Shown here piece by piece: positions 34,782 through 43,020 of a stretch of DNA of 64,000 bases. The stretch lies in contig NZ_SCMU01000002.1 in the NCBI RefSeq assembly GCF_005503695.1, positions 62,001 through 126,000 of the forward strand, read 5' to 3'. A program made the position numbers and the translations under genes. This DNA comes from Sphingopyxis sp. 2PD (GTDB lineage Bacteria; Pseudomonadota; Alphaproteobacteria; Sphingomonadales; Sphingomonadaceae). The notes under the pieces are model-generated. The model was not told where the DNA came from. It worked only from the letters and a program-made list of their open reading frames with translations, and did not search any database. The number at the start of each line of letters is the position of its first letter. The first letter of the stretch is position 1.

Positions 34782-34808
34782 TTAATCGCGCCGGGCGGCG
34801 TCCGTTAA
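34782..34808 (+). promoter_or_regulatory. Sigma-28 (FliA)-type promoter candidate of flgM-flgN
   Basis: TTAA, 15 bases, TCCGTTAA. It starts 14 bp after the flgA terminator and lies 53 bp before the flgM ATG. FlgM under its own sigma factor is the standard feedback arrangement. Confidence 0.58.
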
Positions 34809-34861
34809 AGCCTTCGTGAACCGCGTCGTCACTTTTCTGACGGCACCGGATGGAGGCGATT

Positions 34862-35167
34862 ATGTCGGGTGACAGCAGCAAGATCGGACCCGTCGGCGGC
34901 ATTGTCCGCACGACCCCGCTGCGCAGCGCCACCAGCGAAACGGCGACGCGCGCGGCGCAAGCGCCGAAGCAGCTCGCCGCGGTACCCGACAGCCTGCCCG
35001 CTGCGGGCCTGATCCGCCTCGCGGGTAGCCTCGCGACGCAGGCACCGCCGGTCGATGTCACGCGCGTCGCTGCGCTGCGCACGGCGATCGCCAATGGCAG
35101 CTACGGCGTCCACCCCGCGATCATCGCCAGCGCGATGATCGATTTCCACACGCGCGGGGTCGAATGA
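34862..35167 (+). CDS. flgM: Anti-sigma-28 factor FlgM
   Basis: FlgM binds and blocks FliA until it is secreted through the finished hook. The 101-residue protein has a disordered Ser/Ala-rich N-terminal half and a C-terminal helical half (VDVTRVAALRTAIANGSYGV, then HPAIIASAMIDFH) that matches the FliA-binding region. ATG 34862 is preferred over 34850 because GGAGG lies five bases upstream. It overlaps flgN. Confidence 0.9.
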   Translation: MSGDSSKIGPVGGIVRTTPLRSATSETATRAAQAPKQLAAVPDSLPAAGLIRLAGSLATQAPPVDVTRVAALRTAIANGSYGVHPAIIASAMIDFHTRGVE

Positions 35168-35463
35168 TGCTCGAAGACGTGCAATCGCGGCTCGACACGC
35201 TGGTCGATGCGCTCGACGGTCACGACGCCGGCGCAATCATCGCCGCGACCGAAGAGCTGGCGACCGCGGTCATCCTGTTTCGCGGCGCGGGCATCCCGCG
35301 CGGCAGCGAACAGCGCGCCGAAATGCTGATCGGCAAGACGCTGCGCCAGCTGGAGGCCGCGGCCATCCGGGTCAACGTCCTGAAAGACTGGACGCGTCAG
35401 CGGATTGACAGGAACCATGAAATCCGCGGTACTCATCAGCGCGGAGCGGCGTTAAGCTACTGA
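35164..35463 (+). CDS. flgN: FlgN-like flagellar export chaperone
   Basis: This 99-residue, mainly helical protein follows flgM with an ATGA overlap, the usual place for FlgN, the chaperone for FlgK and FlgL. Sequence similarity within FlgN is low. The C-terminal part (LEAAAIRVNVLKDWTRQRID) resembles the region that contacts junction proteins. The call depends largely on synteny. Confidence 0.72.
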   Translation: MMLEDVQSRLDTLVDALDGHDAGAIIAATEELATAVILFRGAGIPRGSEQRAEMLIGKTLRQLEAAAIRVNVLKDWTRQRIDRNHEIRGTHQRGAALSY

Positions 35464-35495
35464 TTAAACTTTAGGTTTCTGCCGTTAACCGTAAA

Positions 35496-35511
35496 TGGCA
35501 CGATGATTGCT
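35496..35511 (+). promoter_or_regulatory. Sigma-54 promoter of the transglycosylase-flhA-fliA operon
   Basis: TGGCACGATGATTGCT matches TGGCACG-N4-TTGCW exactly. It is 45 bp before the ATG at 35556. Since fliA is in this operon, sigma-54 would control production of sigma-28, which links the two tiers. Confidence 0.92.
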
Positions 35512-35555
35512 TTTGGTTTGCTGAGACAGCCCTGCTGCATCAGCGGAACCAGATT

Positions 35556-36380
35556 ATGAACGCAATCAACAATCCCCAAGCCGCGCGCCGCGTCGCCGCA
35601 CCCGTCATGGATGCGATGCAAATGGCGTCGGCGCGGACGGGCGTCGATTTCGACTATCTGGTCGACGTCGCGCGGGTTGAAAGCGGCTATAATCCGACTG
35701 CCAAGGCAGCGACATCATCGGCGCGCGGCCTCTATCAATTTACCAAGCAGACCTGGCTCGCGACGCTCGACCGCCACGGCGCCAATCATGGCATGGCCTG
35801 GGCCGCCGACGCGATCGGCCGCGACGCATCGGGGCGGCTGACCGTCACCGACCCGGCGCTGCGCCAGCAGATTTTCGACCTGCGCGACGACCCTGCGGCG
35901 GCATCGACGATGGCGGCCGCGCTTACCGGCGACAATCGCGATTATCTGGAAAGCCGGATCGGGCGCAGCGCCGAGCCCGTCGACCTCTATCTCGCCCATT
36001 TCCTCGGCAGCGGCGGCGCCGCCAAATTCCTGAGCGCGCTCGACACCAATCCCGACCAGCCCGGCGCACCGATGATGCCCGAGGCCGCGGCCGCGAACCG
36101 GTCGGTCTTTTACGCCCCCGACGGCAGCATGCGCAGCCTGTCCGAAATCCGCGACCGCTTTCGCGCTAAGCTCGAGAACGGCGGCAAGATCGAAAATATG
36201 AAACCCTTCGCCCCCGCTGGCTGGCACGCTTCGGCGAGCAGTTCGAGCGGGCTGGCGGGCGGCGGGGGACGTCCCCCACTGCAGATGATGGATATCCAGC
36301 CGATGCCACGAAAATTGTCGATGGGCTTTGCCGCCGATGCGTATAGGCGCCTCGCTTCGATGTCGGGCGGCGCGGCATGA
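35556..36380 (+). CDS. Lytic transglycosylase-like protein, probable flagellar peptidoglycan hydrolase
   Basis: The N-terminal half of this 274-residue protein is an SLT-type domain: catalytic Glu42 in VARVESGYNP, then SSARGLYQFTKQTW at residues 54-67. No signal peptide is evident at the N-terminus, so it may leave through the flagellar export apparatus or another route. The C-terminal 80 residues are Ser/Gly/Pro-rich. It is first in the flhA-fliA operon under a sigma-54 promoter and probably opens the wall for the rod in place of the missing FlgJ enzyme domain, as SltF does in Rhodobacter. It overlaps flhA by four bases. Confidence 0.8.
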   Translation: MNAINNPQAARRVAAPVMDAMQMASARTGVDFDYLVDVARVESGYNPTAKAATSSARGLYQFTKQTWLATLDRHGANHGMAWAADAIGRDASGRLTVTDPALRQQIFDLRDDPAAASTMAAALTGDNRDYLESRIGRSAEPVDLYLAHFLGSGGAAKFLSALDTNPDQPGAPMMPEAAAANRSVFYAPDGSMRSLSEIRDRFRAKLENGGKIENMKPFAPAGWHASASSSSGLAGGGGRPPLQMMDIQPMPRKLSMGFAADAYRRLASMSGGAA

Positions 36381-38500
36381 CCGGCGGCCTGAATCTCGGC
36401 AATGTCGGCCGCATCGCCGGCGCGTCGGCCCTCCCCGTCGGGATGCTCATCCTCGTCGGGCTGATGGTCGTCCCGGTGACGCCGTTGATCCTCGACATCA
36501 GCTTTGTCGCCAATATCATGATCAGCCTCGCGATCCTGATGGTCGCGCTGTCGGCGGCGAAGCCGCTCGACTTTTCGTCCTTCCCGACCGTGTTGCTGCT
36601 CGCGACCCTGTTCCGGCTGGCGCTGAACGTCGCCTCGACGCGCGTCGTGCTGGTCCATGGCCACGAAGGCACCGCCGCGGCGGGGCACGTCATCGAAGCT
36701 TTTGGCGAAGTGCTGATCGGCGGCGATTATGTCGTCGGCCTGTTCGTCTTTTTCGTGCTGATGATCATCAACATGGTCGTCATCACCAAGGGCGCGGGGC
36801 GCGTGTCCGAAGTATCGGCGCGCTTCACCCTCGACGCCCTGCCCGGCAAACAGATGGCGATCGACGCCGACCTCAACGCCGGGTTGCTCACCCCCGACGA
36901 AGCCAAGGCCCGCCGCGTCGAAGTCGCCACCGAGGCCGATTTCTACGGCTCGATGGACGGTGCTTCGAAATTTGTGAAGGGCGACGCAATCGCCGGGCTG
37001 CTCATCCTGTTCGTCAATATCATTGGCGGCCTGATCCTCGGCATCTTCAGCCATGGGCTCAGCTTTTCGGAAGCGGGCAGCACCTATGTCACGCTCGCAA
37101 TCGGCGATGCGCTGGTGGCGCAGATCCCCGCGCTGTTGCTGTCGATCGCCGCCGCCGCCATCGTCACCCGCGTCGCCTCGCCGCTCGACCTCAATGGCCA
37201 GATCGGCAGCCAGTTCGCCGCCCCGTCGGTGTGGATGGCGGTCGGCGGGATCCTCTTCATCCTGGGCATGGTTCCGGCGATGCCGCAGTTGCTGGTGCTG
37301 CCGGCCGCCGCGCTCTCCTTCGCCGTCGGCTGGCAATTGCGCCGCACCGCGGTCGCCGTCGCCGAAGCGCCGCCCCCGGTCGCCATCGCGCCCGACCCGT
37401 CGCTGATCGAATGGGCCGACGTCAGCGACGCCAGCGCCTGCCAGCTCGAAATCGGCTATGCGCTCGTCAGCCTGGTCGACGACCGCAAGGGTGCGCCGCT
37501 GATGACGCGGATCACCGGCATCCGCCGCCAATTGTCGAAAGAACTCGGCTTTGTCGTCCCGCCGGTCAAGGTCAGCGACGATCTGTCGCTGCCCGGCAAC
37601 GTCTATCGCATCTCGGTCGCCGGGGTGATCGTCGGCGAGGACGAGGTGTTCCCGCATGAAATGCTGGCGCTCGATTCGGGCGACCTGATCACCAAGGTCG
37701 CGGGACGCCCGTGCAAGGATCCGACCTTTGGCCTCGATGCACTGTGGATTCCGAAGGCGACGCAGAATGACGCGATCGCGGCGGGGTACACCGTGGTCGA
37801 TCCGGCGACCGTTGTCGCGACCCACCTCAACAACAGCATCGTCGGCGCCGCCGCCGACCTGTTCGGGATCGACGATGCGCAGGCGCTGATCGACAACCTC
37901 AAAATCCATTATCCGCAGCTCGCGCAGAACCTCAGCCCGCAGGGCTATCCGCTGCCGCGCGTCGCCAGCCTGTGCAAGGCGCTGCTGGTCGAGCGCGTCC
38001 CGCTGCGCGATTTCCGCAAGATTGCCGAAGCGATGGTTGCGACTGCCGCGCAGCAGCTCGGCGAAGTCGACCTGGTCGAGGCGGTGCGTCAGCGCATCGG
38101 TGCGCTGATCGTCCAGACGATCGTGCCGAGCCGGATGCCGCTGCCCGTCGTGACCTTCAGCCCCGAAATCGAAGTGCTGCTCAACCAGTCGGTGCGCGCC
38201 AATCCGGGGGCCGAATGGCCGTTCGAGCATGGCATGGCGATGAAGATCATCGAACAGGTCGGACAGGCGGTCGAGCCGCTGCTGCTCCAGACGCGCAGCT
38301 TTGCGCTGGTCGCCTCGCCGATCTGCCGCTCGGCGCTGTCGCGACTGGTGCGCGCGACTTTCCCTGACGTCGCCGTGATCTCCTACCTCGAGATCCCGGC
38401 CAGCAAGCAGACCGAAATCGTCGCGACGATCGGTGCCGAGGTGCCGCGCCTCGCGACCGGGCCCGACGCCCAAATGGAGGACCAACCGCATGAGAATTGA
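36377..38500 (+). CDS. flhA: Flagellar export apparatus protein FlhA
   Basis: FlhA is the nonameric export gate and chaperone-docking protein. The 707-residue protein has about eight membrane helices in the first 330 residues, including LLLATLFRLALNVASTRVVL and the FHIPEP-region (GRVSEVSARFTLDALPGKQM, then AIDADLNAG). A large cytoplasmic domain follows. Here ATGA overlap joins it to the transglycosylase gene, and the fliA start lies inside its last codons. Length is normal. Confidence 0.96.
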   Translation: MTGGLNLGNVGRIAGASALPVGMLILVGLMVVPVTPLILDISFVANIMISLAILMVALSAAKPLDFSSFPTVLLLATLFRLALNVASTRVVLVHGHEGTAAAGHVIEAFGEVLIGGDYVVGLFVFFVLMIINMVVITKGAGRVSEVSARFTLDALPGKQMAIDADLNAGLLTPDEAKARRVEVATEADFYGSMDGASKFVKGDAIAGLLILFVNIIGGLILGIFSHGLSFSEAGSTYVTLAIGDALVAQIPALLLSIAAAAIVTRVASPLDLNGQIGSQFAAPSVWMAVGGILFILGMVPAMPQLLVLPAAALSFAVGWQLRRTAVAVAEAPPPVAIAPDPSLIEWADVSDASACQLEIGYALVSLVDDRKGAPLMTRITGIRRQLSKELGFVVPPVKVSDDLSLPGNVYRISVAGVIVGEDEVFPHEMLALDSGDLITKVAGRPCKDPTFGLDALWIPKATQNDAIAAGYTVVDPATVVATHLNNSIVGAAADLFGIDDAQALIDNLKIHYPQLAQNLSPQGYPLPRVASLCKALLVERVPLRDFRKIAEAMVATAAQQLGEVDLVEAVRQRIGALIVQTIVPSRMPLPVVTFSPEIEVLLNQSVRANPGAEWPFEHGMAMKIIEQVGQAVEPLLLQTRSFALVASPICRSALSRLVRATFPDVAVISYLEIPASKQTEIVATIGAEVPRLATGPDAQMEDQPHEN

Positions 38501-39236
38501 GCCCGCCGAGCAATTCGCCGCGTCGATGGCCCGTGCGCCGCGCGCGCGCGGCTATGGCGAAAGCGTCGAAGCGCTGGTCGAGGAATATGCGCCGCTGGTC
38601 CGCAAGATCGCGTGGCAGGTTTTTTCGCGCGTCTCGCGGACGAGCGAGCTCGACGATCTAATCCAGACCGGACTCATCGCGCTGATCGAGGCGAGAGAGA
38701 ATTACGAGGAGCGCGGCTTTGCCTTTGCGACCTATGCGACGACGCGGATCCGCGGCGCGATGATCGACCAGCTCCGCCGCGAGGCCGATGTCGGCCGGTC
38801 GGCGATGGTCGCGGCGAAACGCATCCAGGCGACGCGCGCCGCGCTCGAACAGCAGTTGATGCGCGCGCCGGTCGCCGCCGAAATGGCGGCGGCGCTCGAC
38901 ATGTCGCCCGAAGATTATTTCGCGCTTGAACGCAACGCGACCCACGGGCGCTCAACCTCGCTCGACGAGCTGATCGATGTCGGCGCCTTCCTGCTGCCCG
39001 ACGACGACATCGGTGCGGGCGAGCAATGCGAACAGGCCGATCTGATGGGCGCGCTGCGCCAATGCATCACCTGCCTGTCCGACCGCGAACAGATGGTTTT
39101 GCAGCTCTATTTCTTTGAGGAGCTCAACCTCCACGAAATCGGCCTGACGCTCGACGTCAGCGCGGCGCGCATCTGCCAGATCAAGCGCGAGGCGATGGCC
39201 AAGGTCGATCGCATGATGCGCCAGATGACCGAATAA
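38490..39236 (+). CDS. fliA: Flagellar sigma factor FliA (sigma-28)
   Basis: FliA directs RNA polymerase to late flagellar promoters. The 248-residue protein has region 2 (VEEYAPLVRKIAWQVFSR, then ELDDLIQTGLIALIEARENY, then FATYATTRIRGAMIDQLRRE), region 3, and region 4 with a helix-turn-helix (LNLHEIGLTLDVSAARICQI). The ATG at 38490 overlaps flhA by 11 bases. It is made from the sigma-54 operon, and FlgM should restrain it. Confidence 0.95.
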   Translation: MRIEPAEQFAASMARAPRARGYGESVEALVEEYAPLVRKIAWQVFSRVSRTSELDDLIQTGLIALIEARENYEERGFAFATYATTRIRGAMIDQLRREADVGRSAMVAAKRIQATRAALEQQLMRAPVAAEMAAALDMSPEDYFALERNATHGRSTSLDELIDVGAFLLPDDDIGAGEQCEQADLMGALRQCITCLSDREQMVLQLYFFEELNLHEIGLTLDVSAARICQIKREAMAKVDRMMRQMTE

Positions 39237-39253
39237 GCGAGAGAGAGGAAAAG

Positions 39254-39297
39254 CGACCGGGTGCGGCGTGCGACCCGCTCGGCATCGCACCCGGTCG
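39254..39297. terminator. Hairpin between convergent fliA and MarR-like gene
   Basis: A 12-bp perfect stem (CGACCGGGTGCG with CGCACCCGGTCG) with a 20-base loop lies between the convergent stops. No T-tract follows on the plus strand. It may act as a two-way terminator. Confidence 0.5.
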
Positions 39298-39308
39298 TCG
39301 GGGGGAGG

Positions 39309-39806
39309 TCAGGCGGCGAGTGTCCGGTTGTTCTGCCAGGCGACGCCGATTTTCTCGAAATAGCTTGCCATGCGTTCGCTGCCGCTGTCGGTCAGGCGGA
39401 CGATCGTCCGGCGGCGGTCGCGTTCGTCGATCGAACGCTGCGCCAGCCCAAGCCGCTCCAGCGTGGTGATCATCCGCAGCCCTGACGACAGCGGCACCCC
39501 GGCGCCGGTCGCCAGATCGCTGGCGCTAAGCGCGCGGCCATGGCTTTCGGCCAGCATCAGATCGAGCATCATGTCCCAGATCGGCCCCGCCAGTTCCGCG
39601 CTGGCGAAATGATTACGCCGGATGCGCCGCATCTGGATGCTGAGCGACAGCTGGTTGAGCAGCACCGACTGCGGCGAAGCATCGCCGGCACCGTTACGAT
39701 AAGTGGGGGTCGCCGACAATTCGCTACCGCGGCCCGCGAGCAGCTCGTGGATCTCGTCGATGCGCGACTTTAGCTCGGCAACTTCTTGGTTCGAAAATTG
39801 CTGCAT
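39309..39806 (-). CDS. MarR-like winged-helix transcription regulator
   Basis: This 165-residue protein has an N-terminal coiled-coil-like stretch (SNQEVAELKSRIDEIHELLA) and a C-terminal winged helix: ALSASDLATGAGVPLSSGLR as the recognition part and QRSIDERDRRRTIVRLTDSG as the wing. The DxRDRR wing is typical of MarR proteins. ATG at 39806 is chosen over a TTG nine codons upstream. It is the last of four closely spaced minus-strand genes next to fliA. The target and ligand are unknown. Confidence 0.75.
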   Translation of the reverse strand: MQQFSNQEVAELKSRIDEIHELLAGRGSELSATPTYRNGAGDASPQSVLLNQLSLSIQMRRIRRNHFASAELAGPIWDMMLDLMLAESHGRALSASDLATGAGVPLSSGLRMITTLERLGLAQRSIDERDRRRTIVRLTDSGSERMASYFEKIGVAWQNNRTLAA

Positions 39807-39836
39807 GCGCGGAAACCCCTTGGGGTGCCACAAACA

Positions 39837-40250
39837 TCAGGCCGTAGCGTCACGGTTCCGGTTGGACGAACTTGCTGCATAGATGATCAACAGCAGGATC
39901 GGGTACGATACATATGCTGACAGGAGCCAATAAGGCCGCGCCAGTATCTCTGCGAACATAAACTTCTGAAGATGACCGAAAATGGCGATTAATTGCCACC
40001 CGGTGATCCAGTAGGGCCAGAAATTCTGCGTCTTCAAGGCAATGGACCAGAAGCTGAGCAGAACCAACAGGTCGATCACAAAGATATTGAGTTCAATATC
40101 GGTCCAAGCCGGAAACGGCGCTAGAGCGCTGGTAAGGATCGAGGCGATCAGGGCAGTATAGGCCGCCCACCGTTCCAACGGGCCGCCGCGTCGGATCGCG
40201 ACGGCAACCGTCATGAACAGTACCAGATAGTAGATCGCCACGGACCACAT
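39837..40250 (-). CDS. Small multi-pass membrane protein, unknown function
   Basis: This 137-residue protein has about four hydrophobic segments (residues 1-20, 28-48, 53-72 and 105-125) and a short polar tail. I do not recognise the family. It lies 30 bp from the MarR-like gene and 25 bp from the helical-protein gene, and may be a membrane partner of the tail-anchored LuxR-type regulator in the same cluster. An upstream extension to 40346 is in frame but overlaps the preceding gene. Confidence 0.65.
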   Translation of the reverse strand: MWSVAIYYLVLFMTVAVAIRRGGPLERWAAYTALIASILTSALAPFPAWTDIELNIFVIDLLVLLSFWSIALKTQNFWPYWITGWQLIAIFGHLQKFMFAEILARPYWLLSAYVSYPILLLIIYAASSSNRNRDATA

Positions 40251-40275
40251 TGTGGCTGCTAACCCTTCCTGATGA

Positions 40276-40656
40276 TCAAACGGCCTTTGCGAACGGCACG
40301 ACAGCAACCTCGGCATTAGCCTGATCGTTGCTGCCTTCGTCGACAAGCTTGGCGGCAGGAGGCTTCACCCCGGCACCGAACATGCGCGTTCCGAGGCCCA
40401 CTTCCTTTTGCGTTACCGTCAGCGCGAGATGCGCGTCGGTGAGCAGCTGGCGGACTTCGCCGGCGGCGGCGAGCGCATGGGCCACCTTGGACATCGCGGT
40501 CTGGCCGACGATCGCCGACATGTTGGTGTCGCGGCGCGCGGTGGGTAGGGTGGCGGCCAGCTGGGCGATACGGATCATCGCTTCGTCGATGGCGTCTTCG
40601 GCCTGGTGCAGGTCGGCGGCGATTTTCTTGGCTGCCGAAACTCGTTCATTCAGCAT
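40276..40656 (-). CDS. Small helical protein, unknown function
   Basis: This 126-residue protein is predicted mostly helical (AKKIAADLHQAEDAIDEAMI, then IAQLAATLPTARRD, then KVAHALAAAGEVRQLLTDAH) with a less ordered C-terminus. No enzymatic motif or membrane segment is seen. The ATG at 40656 has AAGGA eight bases upstream. It lies between the LuxR-type gene and the membrane-protein gene, so it is probably transcribed with them. Confidence 0.65.
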   Translation of the reverse strand: MLNERVSAAKKIAADLHQAEDAIDEAMIRIAQLAATLPTARRDTNMSAIVGQTAMSKVAHALAAAGEVRQLLTDAHLALTVTQKEVGLGTRMFGAGVKPPAAKLVDEGSNDQANAEVAVVPFAKAV

Positions 40657-40715
40657 TTTCTTTTTCCTTGAAAAAGAATGCCACCGGTTTCCCCCCCGTA
40701 GCATTCGGTTCGGAC

Positions 40716-41216
40716 TCAGGTCATTACCCGGCCAAGTCCGACAAGGATCGAATAGAGAGCGGAGAAAGCCAAAATGGTCGCGAATGCAATCAAGATTGGC
40801 CAGATAATCCTTTCCATCAACCCATGCCGGTTGGCCGGCTGGGACGCGGTCGGAAATGGCGAACCGATGTCGAACAGTCGCCGCAACGAACTGCGCCCCG
40901 GCTCGGCATCGGGGGGCGCGGGTGCGTCGCCTAGGTCGATCAATTGATATGTCAAAGGCTGATAAGGGGTAACATGATCGAAGACACCGTTAACCGCCAA
41001 AATGCGCGCCGCCTCTATCCTGTTGGAAGCATTCAATTTTTTTAGCGACCGCCGTACCCTTTCGTCCACCGTATGCGGCGAAACATTCATCAGGCGCGCG
41101 ATTTGTTTGGAATTTTTGTGCTCATAAACGTGCCGCAGCGTTTCAATCTGCGCGACAGACAGCAGGCTGATGTAATTGTCGGGGTCGCCGTGCACGGGAT
41201 TTGAATAGAGCATCAC
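40716..41216 (-). CDS. LuxR-type HTH regulator with C-terminal membrane anchor
   Basis: The N-terminal part of this 166-residue protein is a LuxR/GerE helix-turn-helix (residues 18-75, with NSKQIARLMNVSPHTVDERV). A proline-rich linker follows, then one membrane helix at about 137-161 (IIWPILIAFATILAFSALYS). There is no autoinducer or receiver domain. A DNA-binding domain tethered to the membrane by its tail is unusual. It heads the small gene cluster beside fliA. What it senses is unknown. Confidence 0.78.
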   Translation of the reverse strand: MMLYSNPVHGDPDNYISLLSVAQIETLRHVYEHKNSKQIARLMNVSPHTVDERVRRSLKKLNASNRIEAARILAVNGVFDHVTPYQPLTYQLIDLGDAPAPPDAEPGRSSLRRLFDIGSPFPTASQPANRHGLMERIIWPILIAFATILAFSALYSILVGLGRVMT

Positions 41217-41399
41217 GAGTCGAAATCAAGTTTGGTGGCGGCAACATCCGGCCGCGCAACGCTCGACCGAAACGAAAGTTTTCCCCCAAAAATACTCGCT
41301 TCGCGGCGATTGGCGCCCTTCGCACTCCCCCTGTCCCAAGGCAAATTATTTTTTTGCGCTCAAATTGTTTGATGTCTGACGAATAGCCTGCACCTGGCG

Positions 41400-43001
41400 T
41401 CAGTTGCGCCGTTCGACGAGCCCGCGCGCGATCACCTGCGCCTGAATCTCCGCCGCGCCTTCAAAAATGTTGAGGATGCGGGCATCGCACAGCACACGGC
41501 TGATTTCATATTCCAGCGCATAGCCGTTGCCGCCATGGATCTGCAGGCTGGCGTCGGCGTTCGACCAGGCGGTGCGCGCGGCGAGCAGCTTTGCCATCCC
41601 CGCCTCGATATCGCAGCGCTTGCCGCTGTCCTTCGCCCGCGCGGCGGCGTAGCTCAGTTCGCGCGCGGTGACGAAATCGACCAGGCTCATCGCCAACTTG
41701 TCGGCGACGCGCGGAAACTGCACGATCGCCCGGCCAAACTGCTTGCGGTCCAAGGCATAATCGCGCCCCAGCTCGAGCGCGCGCCGCGCCACGCCGACGG
41801 CGCGCGCCGCGGTCTGGATGCGTGCGCCTTCGAACGTCCGCATCAACTGCTTGAACCCCTGCCCCTCTTCGCCGCCGAGCAGCGCGTCGGCGGGCGCGGT
41901 CATCGCGTCGAATTGCAGCGCATATTCGCGCATGCCACGATAACCGAGCACCTCGATTTCGCTGCCCGACATCCCGTCGGCGGGGAAAGGATCGGCTTCG
42001 GTCCCGCGCGGCTTTGGGACAAGCAGCATCGACAGCCCGGCATAGCCCCTTGCACCCGGTAGGGTGTGCGCGAGCAGGGTCATCAGATCCGATCGTGCGG
42101 CGTGGGTTATCCACGTCTTGGCGCCGTCGATGACCCAATGATCGCCCTCGCGCCGTGCTTTGGTTTGCAGCGAGCCGAGGTCCGATCCGACATCGGGTTC
42201 GGTGAATACTGCGGTGGGCAGAATTTCGCCGCTCGCGATCCTTGGCAGCCATTCCGCCTTCTGCGCATCCGTGCCGCCTGTCGCGATCAGCTCGCCCGCA
42301 ATTTCCGACCGCGTGCCGAGCGACCCGGCGCCGATCCAGCCGCGCGACAATTCCTCGGTGACGATACACATCACCAGCTTCGAGAGGCCGAGCCCGCCGA
42401 ACGCCTCGGGGATGCAGACGCCGAAGGTGCCGAGATCGGCCATCGCGCGGACCGTTTCATCGGGGATCAGGTCGTTGGCAAGGTGCCAGCGATGCGCGTG
42501 CGGTATGATTTCGGCGTCGGTGAAACGACGAAACTGGTCGCGGATCGCATCGAGGTCGCCATCATGCAGCGTCTCGCTGGGCCAATCGCCACTCGCCAGC
42601 GCCGCCACGATTTCGGCGCGCAGCGCGGCATGGTCGGCGTCGAGCAGGTCGGCGCAAGCATCAGCGAGTGTCCGCGCCCCGAGGCCTATGCCAAGGTCGG
42701 CGGGCCGGAACATCTCGTTCTGCCCCATCGGCAGGCCGCCGACGAGCTGGCCGATCCCTTCGGCAAAGGCGAGCGTCGCGATCTTGGCGTCGAGCGGGTT
42801 GGCGCCTTGTCCGGCCTCGACCCAGCCCTGCACCGCTTCGAGTGCCGCCACCGTCGTCGCGACCCAGGCAAAGCCGTGCGCCGCGCGCTGCTCCTGATCG
42901 ATCGGCCGTTCGGCCAGCCGTGCGGCGAGCGCGGTTTGTGCCGTCACCCGATAGGCCTGTGCGGCAGCCATTGCGCTGTTCAGATCCGCACAGATCGTCA
43001 C
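41400..43001 (-). CDS. mcd: Acyl-CoA dehydrogenase, (2S)-methylsuccinyl-CoA dehydrogenase-like
   Basis: This 533-residue flavoprotein has a canonical acyl-CoA dehydrogenase core (about residues 155-530, with TEPDVGSDLGSLQ, DGAKTWITHAARSDLMTLLA, DRKQFGRAI, and Glu514 in NIFEGAAEIQ). About 150 extra residues precede it (QRAAHGFAWVATTVAALEAV). That extension and the EIEVLGYRGMREY segment match what I recall of Mcd, which oxidises methylsuccinyl-CoA to mesaconyl-CoA in the ethylmalonyl-CoA pathway. No ccr or other pathway gene is present. A palindromic repeat separates it from the thiolase gene. A related acyl-CoA substrate remains possible. Confidence 0.72.
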   Translation of the reverse strand: MTICADLNSAMAAAQAYRVTAQTALAARLAERPIDQEQRAAHGFAWVATTVAALEAVQGWVEAGQGANPLDAKIATLAFAEGIGQLVGGLPMGQNEMFRPADLGIGLGARTLADACADLLDADHAALRAEIVAALASGDWPSETLHDGDLDAIRDQFRRFTDAEIIPHAHRWHLANDLIPDETVRAMADLGTFGVCIPEAFGGLGLSKLVMCIVTEELSRGWIGAGSLGTRSEIAGELIATGGTDAQKAEWLPRIASGEILPTAVFTEPDVGSDLGSLQTKARREGDHWVIDGAKTWITHAARSDLMTLLAHTLPGARGYAGLSMLLVPKPRGTEADPFPADGMSGSEIEVLGYRGMREYALQFDAMTAPADALLGGEEGQGFKQLMRTFEGARIQTAARAVGVARRALELGRDYALDRKQFGRAIVQFPRVADKLAMSLVDFVTARELSYAAARAKDSGKRCDIEAGMAKLLAARTAWSNADASLQIHGGNGYALEYEISRVLCDARILNIFEGAAEIQAQVIARGLVERRN

Positions 43002-43020
43002 GGCTCGTCCGCTTTTTCTT

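Noticed and set aside
35464..35488. GCCGTTAA with an upstream TTAA before the transglycosylase gene, as a fifth sigma-28 site
   Set aside because: The spacing is 13, not 15, and the four bases at the correct distance are GATT. A perfect sigma-54 site lies just downstream.
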